Position numbers and translations under genes: made by a program | The notes under the pieces: model-generated | Database searches by the model: none | What the model was told of the DNA's origin: nothing | What the model saw: only the letters and a program-made list of their open reading frames with translations | Shown: positions 6,898 to 15,090 of the stretch, one piece after another | Layout of the letters: every line of letters starts with the position of its first letter | Position numbering within the stretch: position 1 is the first letter of the stretch | Assembly: GCA_018673255.1 (NCBI GenBank) | Contig: JABHDC010000149.1 | Coordinates: 1 to 16,229 of the forward strand | Length of the DNA: 16,229 nucleotides | Source of the DNA: Gemmatimonadota bacterium | Lineage (GTDB): Bacteria; Latescibacterota; UBA2968; UBA8231 | Reading direction: 5' to 3'

Positions 6898-9800
6898 CTA
6901 GAAGTTCTCAAGGAACTGCTGTTCGGTGATGACGGCCAACTTCACGATTCTGGTTCCCTGCTCCATCTTGATGTGCGCGACATACATGCCGCTGGCCACG
7001 GGCAGTCCGTTATCGTTGCCCAGATCCCAACGAAGGAACTGGTCGGCGTCATCCTTCTCGAGAGTCCTCACGAGGGCCCCCGATAGATCGAAGATCCGCA
7101 CGACCGCCCGCGACGGTAGATGGGAGAAGGTGACGAACTTGCTGTAGCGAGTCGTCTCAGCCTCGTTGACCCCGTAGTACGGATTCGGGAAGGCTGTGAT
7201 CTTCTTCAAGTCGTCGGCGACCGCTTCGTCTGACACCTCTGCACCGGGGACGGAGAAGCTGAAGACATCATCCGCGGTGTTGACGTGATTGGCGATCAGC
7301 AGGAACGAGTCCCCGTCCTGGGGAAATCTTGTCTCCCCCCGACGGTTAGCGAAGATAATCCACATGTGCGGTAACGGCTGATCGTAGAGGCCACTGTTGA
7401 GCAGCAGGTCGGTGTTCTGGCCTGCGCCCGGATCGGTGTATTCCTCGTCAAAGATGAACAGCCACTCACGCGGCCCACCGGAGGCTGTATTGTCCGCATC
7501 ACCATAGAACGCCGGACCGTAGGCGCCATTCACCAGACCACCTGGCTGCAGATTCTCGAGGAAGCCGATCTCCAGACGACGCGGCGGATCCGCCTCGATA
7601 TCCCAGGCCGACATGGCGATCGGCACACGGTCCTGGAAGATGTAGCCAGCCCCTTCGGTGTTGATGACGTACTTGCCCTGGTCCCAACCGGTCGCAGCCG
7701 TGGTCATGTCGCCGGGCGCGGGTACATCCCCACCTGCACCACGCAGGTAGCGATAGGCGTAGGAGACATTCTCGTTGGTCAGATCCAGTGGCTTGTAGGT
7801 GTTCTCGTCATTCCCTTCGTTCACACTGGTGAAACGGAGCTCCACCGAGCGCAACTGGTCGGGTGTGACGGTCGTGGCATTAAACCACTCTGCGTTCGGG
7901 TTGCCTGTCATAGCACCACCGAAACCTTCAGCGGCCCAATCGGCGCTGGCCCAGGTAAACCACCGAGCACCGGAGGGAATATCCCAGTCCTTCATGCCCG
8001 ACGGCGGGCCGGAGACGCGAATCTCGAACCCATCAGAGCCGATATACAGCGGCGTAGCACTCTGATCGGTCTGTCCGACGAGCAGGTCGCTGCCCATGGT
8101 CACATCGCGCAGCTTCCAGATTGTGTTGCCATCGGCGTCTGCACCGTAAGCGACCTCATAGTCGTGACCGGTGGTCTGCGTCGGATCCACGACAGAGGCC
8201 ACAACAGTTCCGTCACTCGTTCCAGCCTGATGTGCACCCTCAAAGATCTGCGCCGCTTCGGCGCCATAGCGGACTCCCAAAGGTGGCGACTGTGGCTTGG
8301 CGATCAACAGCTGAGATGAACTCTCCAGCGTCGTAACCGCTGCAGCCTCACCAGTAGCGCGGTTGTAGGCGGTGACGGCGAAGTAGTAGCTCTGACCATT
8401 TACCAGCGGGCCGCCACGCAGAGCATCAGTGGAGATCCGCAGATTGCGGCGGATACCGTTATCACCACCAATCTGTTTTGGCACATCAAGGACGATGCCG
8501 GACACCGCGTCCAGATCGATGCCGAGGATGGTGGTGACACCATTCTCCGCATCGAAGGTTCCCAGCTTGATGCCCTGAGAGAGTTGCGCCTCCGCCGACG
8601 GCAACTGGTAGACGTTGTAGCCCTCGAAGGCGAACCCGGCTGACTGCGAGCCTTCGGTTTTTTCCACCGAGGCCGGATCCCAACCCCAATCGATGACGAC
8701 GGTCTGATCTAACTGGGCCAGACGTGCCAACGGTGCGGCAGGAGGTGACGGCACCTGGAAGGCGCTGTTGTAGGCATCCTGAACGAACTGATCGGTGAAC
8801 TTCAACTGGGCCACCGATCGCAGGCGCGTCGAACTGATCGCACCCAGCAAAGCCACCACGACTTCCTGGGTATCACCCAGGGCCATGACGAAGGGACCCG
8901 TATCCAGGACGATGCGGCGATCACCAGCTGGCAGTGGAATACCATCATTCCAACCCGTGGCTCGGGTCGGATCACCGTCGAGGGTGAACTTCGTGTCCGC
9001 GCCGGTGATGGGATTCGTGAATGGAACCGGCTGGGTGATGTCGGGCTGCGGCTGGAAGCCACGGAGCAGATTGTACCACTCCTCCGTACCTACATACTCG
9101 CCGAGCTCCGGATCATCGATGGCACTACCAGCGGCGAAGAAGACGAAAGACGTCATCGGCAGATTCTCGTAGCCGGGACGGCGACCGAAATTCCACACGG
9201 CCTCCTTTGACATGTCCAAGACCTGATTGCCGTCCTCGTCTTCGGTATAGACGGGAACGATCGGGCCCTGGAGGAAGTCATAACCGACAGCGGGTGGTGC
9301 AAGGCCGAAGCCGACGTAATGCGAGTCATCTTCCTGCCCGTTGTAGACGTAACCGAGGCTCAGACCGACATCGGAGCCCGCAAAGTCGTCGCCATAGTCG
9401 CCAAGATCAGGATCAGACCATTGGGCGATATACATGTCCTCAATCGTCGCATCGTCGGGCGTGGTGGCTGTGCCCTCGTAGACGATCGTGTATTTCTTGA
9501 AGATCACATCACCAAGGGCGTCGGTGCGGGCGTATCCCCACATGGTGACGCCAACCTCGAGTCCGATCGGCTTGGATCCATACAGGGACTGAGCCGCACC
9601 GAGATCCAGGTCATTGATGACGAACCAGGCAACCTGATCGCCGCCGGCAACGCCGGGTTCATCGATGGAGGGTGAATAGACCCCATCACCGTCGTTGTCG
9701 TAGAAGGGCGCTCCCTTTGCCGCAGGCCACTCCTGCCAGTCCTTGGCATACTGACCACGGACGGCTGCCTCATCAGCGCTGGAGACCTCGCTCAGAGCCA

Positions 9801-10263
9801 GCCCGAGGAGTTCGGCCGCATCGAGGCGCAGATCTGCCGTCTGGTAATCGCGGCGGATCCGATAGATGCGGACACTCGGATCCGAAGGATCCTCAGCCAC
9901 ACCCCTTGAAACGATGGCACCAGGTACCGTGCCAACCTCGTAGGTCTGACCACCAACCCGCAACTCCTGCGGATCGCCGTCCTGCACCAGTCCACCCCAG
10001 ATCAGACCGTCCTGGAAGATGACCTGATCGGTGGACCGTGGAAAGGTCACACCTGAGTTGTCATTGAGTGGATTGCGGGCCGAGAAACCATCCCGCTTAA
10101 ACCACAGGGACATGTTGTTGATATTCAGCAGCGCCCGCTCGCCGAAGGCATAGTCCTGTGCCACCTTGGCAGCAGCCGACGGGCGGTCGTCACGTGCAGT
10201 GACGGGGGCGACGCTGCCGGCCAGCACCGCAAAAGCGGCAAGGGCGGTAATCGTCTTCCTCAT
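6898..10263 (-). CDS. Large exported protein with C-terminal FlgD-Ig/T9SS type A-like sorting domain
   Basis: The 1121-residue product has a Sec signal peptide (MRKTITALAAF..., cleavage likely near VTA at 23) and no membrane helix after it. The N-terminal half is rich in Asp, Gly and aromatic residues and holds an acidic loop DNDGDGVY near 200 that resembles a calcium-binding loop. A fibronectin III-like stretch runs about 520-670 (from PPAAPLARL to YYFAVTAYNRATGE). The last 100 residues start ITAFPNPYYG and contain VRIFDLSGALVRTL, then NDNGLPVASGMY. This is the pattern of FlgD-Ig and T9SS type A C-terminal domains, which mark proteins for export across the outer membrane. No catalytic motif is visible, so the main function is unknown. 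The ATG at 10263 has AAGGA eight bases upstream and a good signal peptide. Starts at 10272 and 10308 are also in frame. Confidence 0.88.
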   Translation of the reverse strand: MRKTITALAAFAVLAGSVAPVTARDDRPSAAAKVAQDYAFGERALLNINNMSLWFKRDGFSARNPLNDNSGVTFPRSTDQVIFQDGLIWGGLVQDGDPQELRVGGQTYEVGTVPGAIVSRGVAEDPSDPSVRIYRIRRDYQTADLRLDAAELLGLALSEVSSADEAAVRGQYAKDWQEWPAAKGAPFYDNDGDGVYSPSIDEPGVAGGDQVAWFVINDLDLGAAQSLYGSKPIGLEVGVTMWGYARTDALGDVIFKKYTIVYEGTATTPDDATIEDMYIAQWSDPDLGDYGDDFAGSDVGLSLGYVYNGQEDDSHYVGFGLAPPAVGYDFLQGPIVPVYTEDEDGNQVLDMSKEAVWNFGRRPGYENLPMTSFVFFAAGSAIDDPELGEYVGTEEWYNLLRGFQPQPDITQPVPFTNPITGADTKFTLDGDPTRATGWNDGIPLPAGDRRIVLDTGPFVMALGDTQEVVVALLGAISSTRLRSVAQLKFTDQFVQDAYNSAFQVPSPPAAPLARLAQLDQTVVIDWGWDPASVEKTEGSQSAGFAFEGYNVYQLPSAEAQLSQGIKLGTFDAENGVTTILGIDLDAVSGIVLDVPKQIGGDNGIRRNLRISTDALRGGPLVNGQSYYFAVTAYNRATGEAAAVTTLESSSQLLIAKPQSPPLGVRYGAEAAQIFEGAHQAGTSDGTVVASVVDPTQTTGHDYEVAYGADADGNTIWKLRDVTMGSDLLVGQTDQSATPLYIGSDGFEIRVSGPPSGMKDWDIPSGARWFTWASADWAAEGFGGAMTGNPNAEWFNATTVTPDQLRSVELRFTSVNEGNDENTYKPLDLTNENVSYAYRYLRGAGGDVPAPGDMTTAATGWDQGKYVINTEGAGYIFQDRVPIAMSAWDIEADPPRRLEIGFLENLQPGGLVNGAYGPAFYGDADNTASGGPREWLFIFDEEYTDPGAGQNTDLLLNSGLYDQPLPHMWIIFANRRGETRFPQDGDSFLLIANHVNTADDVFSFSVPGAEVSDEAVADDLKKITAFPNPYYGVNEAETTRYSKFVTFSHLPSRAVVRIFDLSGALVRTLEKDDADQFLRWDLGNDNGLPVASGMYVAHIKMEQGTRIVKLAVITEQQFLENF

Positions 10264-10311
10264 TGCGCTCATCCTTTTTGTAGATCGACGGATGTCTGTT
10301 CGAGTCATGCG

Positions 10312-13300
10312 TTAGATCCCCAACTCGATACCGAAGCGAATCTGCCGCGGCTCGTCATACAGGTCCCCACCTTGGTTCACCCAGTAGCTCTGCCGATTGG
10401 CGATGTTGACCGCCTGATAGAGCTGCTGATACTGAAGACCACCACTGGCCTGCACGATCTCGCTGCTCAGGCTCGGGTTGGTGAGGAATCCATCGTCTGT
10501 CGTGCTGCCAGTTCGCTGGTAGACGTTGAGCACGTTCTGGCGATTGAAGAGGTTCTCGATGTATGTGTAAGCCTTGGCCTCGAGACCCATGAAATTGAAC
10601 CCCTTGTCCAGGCGCATATCGACCTGGAAGGTCCAGGGCGTCGTTGAACGGTTCACCGACTCCAGCGGCTTGCGATTGCGCGGGTCGGTGCTGTTCAAGA
10701 TGCCACCATCCTCCGGGCCAGTCTGGCCGAGGGATCCATCCGAATACGTGAAGTTGTGGCCACTGGTGAAGCGCAGAAGCAGATTCGCCCCCAACTCGCT
10801 CAGGATCGGGCCACCATCGTTCTCAGCAAAGCGGTAATCGAAGTAGATCGAACCACGATGGGTCTCGTTGAAATCAAGCGGCGAGATGATCGTGGGCACA
10901 TTGGAAGCATTCTCGAGACCGGACAAGCCCGCTGCCGTGGTCGAACCCGATCCACGAGCATCAGACAAAGTGTAGTAGAGTTCCGAGCGCAGGCGATTGG
11001 TGCGCCGCACCTTGAGAACAAACTCCACACCCTTCGTCGTCGCGAAGTCCCCATTCTGGAAGTAGTTATACGCGTTGGCGTTCTGCGCGGTGGAGGCGAC
11101 ATCCTGCCGGGCCATCTGAATCTGGCCCTTCACATCACGGTAGAAACCGGTGATGTCGAAAGAAGCCACTTCCGAAAACTGCTGCTCGAAGCCAAGCTCA
11201 TACTGCGTCGTGCGCATGGGCTCGAGATCGAAAGCACTCGGATTGTTGATCAGGTTCTGACCACCGAGTTCCAGTGCCAGGCGTGCGCCGCCGGTAAAGG
11301 AGCTGCGCAATGCCGGCATCTGCGAGAACCGACCATACTGAACGTGGAAGACCGTGCGATCCGACACCGGGAAGGAGAAACCCAACCTGGGGCTGAACTC
11401 GGTGAAGGTGCGCGTCTTCTGCATCGAATCCAGATCTATGGTGAAATCCGTCGCGTTGCGTGACGGCGACTCCGGATCCTTGAAGCGCCAGCTGTCGACG
11501 TCGAAGTAGTCGATGCGCAGACCGGCATTCACAATCAGATCGTTGTATTCGATCTTGTCCTGGATGAAAGCTGCGCCCATCGTCGGATGGCGAGGCGCCT
11601 CCAGGCCCGAGGCGTCATCCTCTCGTCCGAATACGTCGTAGCCGAAGTAGTCGGCCCGGCTCGTATTGCGGAGGAAGGACTCAAACTCTGCCAAATTCCC
11701 TGAGCCGGCCGGAGCAGCCTCGGCTGCAGCGATCAACTCATTGAGAATCTGCGCTTCACTGATCTGACCTGCATAGTACCGATCGTAGACAGCATCCAGG
11801 TGCGGATACGTGTTCTCGATACCTGAACGGATTGAATTCAGCGTGATACTGTAGCGTCGCGTCGTCCAGCTCTGGTAGTCGAAGCCCGCTTTGATCTCAT
11901 GGATATCCGTCTGCTTGGTTACGGCTGCACCGATGCCCCAGTACGTGTCATCTTCCTGGACATAGGAACTGGCACGGTCCGTGCCACTGATATAGCTGGT
12001 CGGGGTTCCGGGTCTGTTGAAAGGGAACCCACTCAGATCATACGGCGCCGGATTGGTGCTGCCGTTGGTGTAGGCGCCGGCCCAGTCGGGGTTGGCATTG
12101 GCGACGGCGAAACTGTCGTTCTGCACCCACCAGTGACTGCCGAAGGTCGGATCCGAGATCTGACGATCCTGACTGTAGAGGCTGAAGTTGACCTCGTAGA
12201 ACATGCTCGGATCGAGCAGATGCGTCGCCTTGAAATTCAGCAGACTTGAACTGCGGTCGGCTTCGGGAAGCCGGCCGGTGTTCAGCATGTTGCGGATCGG
12301 CGCCGGATTGAACTCCAGCGACTCGTCCGAATAGAGGCCTGTGATCTGAAACTTCACAGGCTCGAAATCGAAGACGAGTGTCCCATTGACGTCGATGGCG
12401 TCGGCTCCGGTATGCTGGATGTTGCCATCCTGCAATTTCAGATCGACGACATCTGCTTCAACAGTGCCATCACCATCGGCGTCGGTCCAGTGCGTCCGGC
12501 CACCACGGTCACCCGAGTCGGTCAGCTGATCAAATTGGAATCCATCCCAGTAGGTGGCCTGATAGTCCTGCACTCGACGCTGACTGGCGACGAAGGCTCG
12601 GATCTTGTCATTGCCGGCCACCGGGCCGCTGATGGTAAGGACCTGATTGCTGTAGCCATAGGAGTGCGTGCCGAAGCGGGTATCGCCCTCAGAGGCGATC
12701 CCATCGCTCTCGGATAGGATGCTGACCTTGAAGTCAGTCCCCCCCGTGCGCAATTCCTGCAGGATGATACCCGCATTGGCGCCACCATACTCGGCGTTGA
12801 AACCTCCGGCTTGCAGCTGCAACTCTTGGATGGCTTCGTCGATGAGGATGACGGCTGAATTGCCCGTGACGACGTTGCGGACGCTGGCGCCCTCGACGTA
12901 GTAGGCGATTTCGTCAGCCCGAGAGCCGCGGATATGAAGCGCGCCCTCGTCTTCAACGACACCCGCCTGCAACGACAACACATTCTGCACGCCGCGGAAG
13001 GGCAGGATCTCGAGATCTTCAGCACCGACGATGCGCACCGCGTTGGTGGCGTTCTTATCGATGATCGGACGCTCGGCACGAATGATGACTTCATCCGCCT
13101 GGATCGCTTCCGGTCTTGGCTTGAGATCGACGGTCGTGGTCAGATCACCGGAAACCCGGATCTCCTCGACCTTGACCGACGCGTAGCCGACATAGGTCGC
13201 GCGGAGCGTATACGTACCCGGGGGTACATTGAGAATGAAGTAACGGCCCTTGTCGTCGGATACGGTCCCCAGCTGCGTTCCCTCCAGAACGATGCTGGCA

Positions 13301-13440
13301 CTGATGAGCGCTTCACCAGTCTGACTGTCCTTGACGGTGCCAGTGATCTTTCCATCGCCCGCAAATGCGGGGGCGACGGCAGCGACGATGAGCATGCAGC
13401 CTAAAATGGCCACACGTGTCCAATGAGTACTCCGGTCCAT
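10312..13440 (-). CDS. TonB-dependent receptor with carboxypeptidase-like regulatory domain
   Basis: This 1042-residue outer-membrane receptor would import a substrate with energy passed from TonB. After a signal peptide (cleavage near AFA at 27) comes a carboxypeptidase D regulatory-like domain (about 31-107, KITGTVKDSQTGEAL to YVGYASVKVEEI). DEVIIRAE at 116-123 is placed and shaped like a TonB box. The plug covers about 128-235, with HIRGSRADEIAYYVEG at 169-184 and EYGGANAG at 217-224. The remainder is a large barrel ending RQIRFGIELGI. Barrel regions such as FSPRLGFSFPVSDRTVFHVQ are typical of the family. The ATG at 13440 has AGGAG six bases upstream; a TTG at 13446 is in frame but lacks that spacing. 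It heads the minus-strand envelope gene run, so its promoter probably serves the genes below it. The substrate cannot be told from sequence. Confidence 0.92.
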   Translation of the reverse strand: MDRSTHWTRVAILGCMLIVAAVAPAFAGDGKITGTVKDSQTGEALISASIVLEGTQLGTVSDDKGRYFILNVPPGTYTLRATYVGYASVKVEEIRVSGDLTTTVDLKPRPEAIQADEVIIRAERPIIDKNATNAVRIVGAEDLEILPFRGVQNVLSLQAGVVEDEGALHIRGSRADEIAYYVEGASVRNVVTGNSAVILIDEAIQELQLQAGGFNAEYGGANAGIILQELRTGGTDFKVSILSESDGIASEGDTRFGTHSYGYSNQVLTISGPVAGNDKIRAFVASQRRVQDYQATYWDGFQFDQLTDSGDRGGRTHWTDADGDGTVEADVVDLKLQDGNIQHTGADAIDVNGTLVFDFEPVKFQITGLYSDESLEFNPAPIRNMLNTGRLPEADRSSSLLNFKATHLLDPSMFYEVNFSLYSQDRQISDPTFGSHWWVQNDSFAVANANPDWAGAYTNGSTNPAPYDLSGFPFNRPGTPTSYISGTDRASSYVQEDDTYWGIGAAVTKQTDIHEIKAGFDYQSWTTRRYSITLNSIRSGIENTYPHLDAVYDRYYAGQISEAQILNELIAAAEAAPAGSGNLAEFESFLRNTSRADYFGYDVFGREDDASGLEAPRHPTMGAAFIQDKIEYNDLIVNAGLRIDYFDVDSWRFKDPESPSRNATDFTIDLDSMQKTRTFTEFSPRLGFSFPVSDRTVFHVQYGRFSQMPALRSSFTGGARLALELGGQNLINNPSAFDLEPMRTTQYELGFEQQFSEVASFDITGFYRDVKGQIQMARQDVASTAQNANAYNYFQNGDFATTKGVEFVLKVRRTNRLRSELYYTLSDARGSGSTTAAGLSGLENASNVPTIISPLDFNETHRGSIYFDYRFAENDGGPILSELGANLLLRFTSGHNFTYSDGSLGQTGPEDGGILNSTDPRNRKPLESVNRSTTPWTFQVDMRLDKGFNFMGLEAKAYTYIENLFNRQNVLNVYQRTGSTTDDGFLTNPSLSSEIVQASGGLQYQQLYQAVNIANRQSYWVNQGGDLYDEPRQIRFGIELGI

Positions 13441-13504
13441 CGGCAACTCCTCCCTGATAGAGCGACGATGATTCCTGAATCTTTTGGGACGGACGGAATC
13501 TGCC

Positions 13505-13534
13505 CGTATACCTGGCGTCTGAAGCGAGGCTCAA
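13505..13534 (-). promoter_or_regulatory. Candidate sigma70-type promoter for the receptor gene run
   Basis: On the minus strand, TTGAGC (13534-13529) and TATACG (13510-13505) are 18 bases apart. Each matches the -35 and -10 consensus at four of six positions. Transcription would begin near 13498 and give a leader of about 58 bases before the receptor ATG at 13440. FCB-group bacteria often use other promoter consensus sequences, so the match could be chance. Confidence 0.35.
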
Positions 13535-13823
13535 TGGCCGACAGGCCACGGTCATCAACCCCCGGGTGAGTCGGCGCCAGTCATAGATGTGAGTATAACG
13601 TTACAGCGAAAGCGGGGGTCGGCTCAAGGCTTTTCTTGTGATCCTGGACACATCCGGCAGAAACACGGCCCGTCGGAGTGGTCAGATCAGGCAGGCAAGG
13701 CACAAGATGTGGTAGAATTTGTCCCAAAACTCTTCTGTATGCCGCATTCGGTCTTTTTATAGCCGATTCTGGCCCGAATACCTCTATTTGAGCCCCGCGG
13801 GTGTGCAGAGGCTGCAGAAACCC

Positions 13824-13837
13824 TCTACATGTGTAGA
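13824..13837. promoter_or_regulatory. Inverted repeat, possible operator
   Basis: TCTACA and TGTAGA form a perfect six-base inverted repeat around TG. It lies 14 bases before an in-frame ATG at 13852 and 68 bases before the preferred start of the TolB-like gene. The size fits a half-site pair for a dimeric regulator. There is no second copy in the window to support it, and a palindrome this short can arise by chance. Confidence 0.2.
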
Positions 13838-13905
13838 TTACCGGACCAGGGATGGACCGGTCAGAAGAGCCTGCAACCCGAACAAGAGCAGCAGATTCCC
13901 GGAAC

Positions 13906-15000
13906 ATGTTGAGCCTGCATCGAAATCCTGAGGGCCGCGCGCCTGCTATATGGGCCCCATGGTGGACGGCCGTCTGGGTTGCGCTGTGCCTCACCGGTTG
14001 TGATCTGCTCAGGTCGACGACCGATTTCTCTCCGGATGAAGGTGAGGGAGGGGCAATCGCCTTCTCATCAACCCGGTCTGGGAATTCTGACATCTATCTC
14101 ATGGATGCCAATGGAGATCACCTTCAACAGCTCACCTCGTCACCGGTTGACGAGCACTCGCCGACGTGGTCTCCCGATGGAACGCTGATCGCCTACAGGA
14201 AGCGGCACGAACGGTATAACGACGACATCTTCGCCATGACGATTGCCAGCGGGGTCGAGACCAATCTGACCGATACCCCTGGCTACGACGGGTTACCCCG
14301 ATGGTCGCCTGACGGCCTGCGGATCGTCTTCGAATCACGGCGCGACGGCAATGCCAATGTCTACGCTATGGATGCAGATGGGCACGGCCTCGAGCGATTG
14401 ACAATCCATCCCGCCTTCGATGGGCAGCCATCGTGGTCGCCTGACGGGACGCAGATTCTGTTCCAGTCGGGACGCGAAGTCTTCATCCATGCAACGCAGG
14501 ACATCGATTCTGCAGAGATTGCGGCCATCGAGCAGCAACAGACGGATCCCCGGGATAGCGATCCGAGCTTCAACCACCAGATCTACATCATGAATGCGGA
14601 TGGAAGTGATATCCGGCGCCTCACCTTCCACACGAACAACGATCGATCTCCTAGTTTTTCGCCGGATGGCACACAGATCCTGTTCGTCAGCGACCGTGAC
14701 GGCAACGACGAGATCTATCTGATGAATGCAGATGGCACGCAGCCGCGAAATCTGACCTGGTCTCCATCCGACGACTACAGCCCTTCCTGGTCTTCGGACG
14801 GCAGCCGCATCGCCTTCGTCTCTGAACGAACAGGCAATCCGAATATCTATGTCATGACCAGGGACGGCACGCGTTCCGCCTCATTGACGTTGGATCCCAA
14901 GCTCGATCTGGCCCCCCAGTGGATGCCAGGCAGTTTCTTCGCTGATCGCGAACGGTGCCTGCTCTGTCCCGGTCGGGGCGGGCCCCAACTGGGGCGCTGA
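13906..15000 (+). CDS. TolB-like six-blade beta-propeller lipoprotein (PD40 repeats)
   Basis: The 364-residue product starts with a lipoprotein signal peptide whose hydrophobic core ends LCLTGC, with lipidated Cys at 32. It is followed by six PD40/WD40-like propeller units of about 43-45 residues. Each reads roughly IxFxSxRxGNxxIYxMxxDG, then LT, then SPxWSPDG. The fourth unit has an insertion of about 30 residues (IHATQDIDSAEIAAIEQQQ and onward). True TolB has an extra N-terminal domain that binds other Tol proteins. None is present here, so this is a TolB-like propeller rather than TolB itself. A role in protein binding at the envelope is likely; the partner is unknown. I chose the ATG at 13906 because it gives a compact signal peptide. 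An ATG at 13852 adds 18 hydrophilic residues. Neither has a strong ribosome binding site. Confidence 0.88.
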   Translation: MLSLHRNPEGRAPAIWAPWWTAVWVALCLTGCDLLRSTTDFSPDEGEGGAIAFSSTRSGNSDIYLMDANGDHLQQLTSSPVDEHSPTWSPDGTLIAYRKRHERYNDDIFAMTIASGVETNLTDTPGYDGLPRWSPDGLRIVFESRRDGNANVYAMDADGHGLERLTIHPAFDGQPSWSPDGTQILFQSGREVFIHATQDIDSAEIAAIEQQQTDPRDSDPSFNHQIYIMNADGSDIRRLTFHTNNDRSPSFSPDGTQILFVSDRDGNDEIYLMNADGTQPRNLTWSPSDDYSPSWSSDGSRIAFVSERTGNPNIYVMTRDGTRSASLTLDPKLDLAPQWMPGSFFADRERCLLCPGRGGPQLGR

Positions 15001-15027
15001 GGTACAACCCGAACAGATAGATAGACG

Positions 15028-15066
15028 AAGAAGGGCCTCCTTCCCTGGTGGAAGGAGGCCCTTCTT
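15028..15066. terminator. Bidirectional terminator, perfect 17-bp stem
   Basis: AAGAAGGGCCTCCTTCC (15028-15044) and its exact complement (15050-15066) form a 17-base-pair stem around the five-base loop CTGGT. The hairpin lies 27 bases after the stop of the plus-strand TolB-like gene and 24 bases after the stop of the minus-strand binding-protein gene. The stem ends give TTCTT on either strand, so both convergent transcripts could terminate here, although neither has a long T-run. Confidence 0.85.
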
Positions 15067-15090
15067 GCTGAACTGACGTGATTCGTCTCT

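Larger units (their letters stand above)
13441..13905. other. 465-base divergent intergenic region
   Basis: This stretch separates the minus-strand receptor gene from the plus-strand TolB-like gene and should hold the promoters of both. I see a receptor ribosome binding site, a reasonable minus-strand promoter, the eight-base palindrome TAACGTTA at 13596-13603 and the inverted repeat TCTACA-TG-TGTAGA at 13824-13837. The part around 13710-13790 is more AT-rich than its surroundings. Frames that are open across this region on either strand look non-coding. If the TolB-like gene starts at the ATG at 13852, the region is 54 bases shorter. Confidence 0.6.

Noticed and set aside
13581..14093. 170-codon minus-strand frame upstream of the receptor gene
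   Set aside because: It overlaps the signal-peptide region of the TolB-like gene and the divergent control region, shows no motif and has no plausible ribosome binding site.
13960..14960. Internal DNA repeats of about 135 bases
   Set aside because: These are the codons of the six propeller units of the TolB-like protein, not a separate repeat element.
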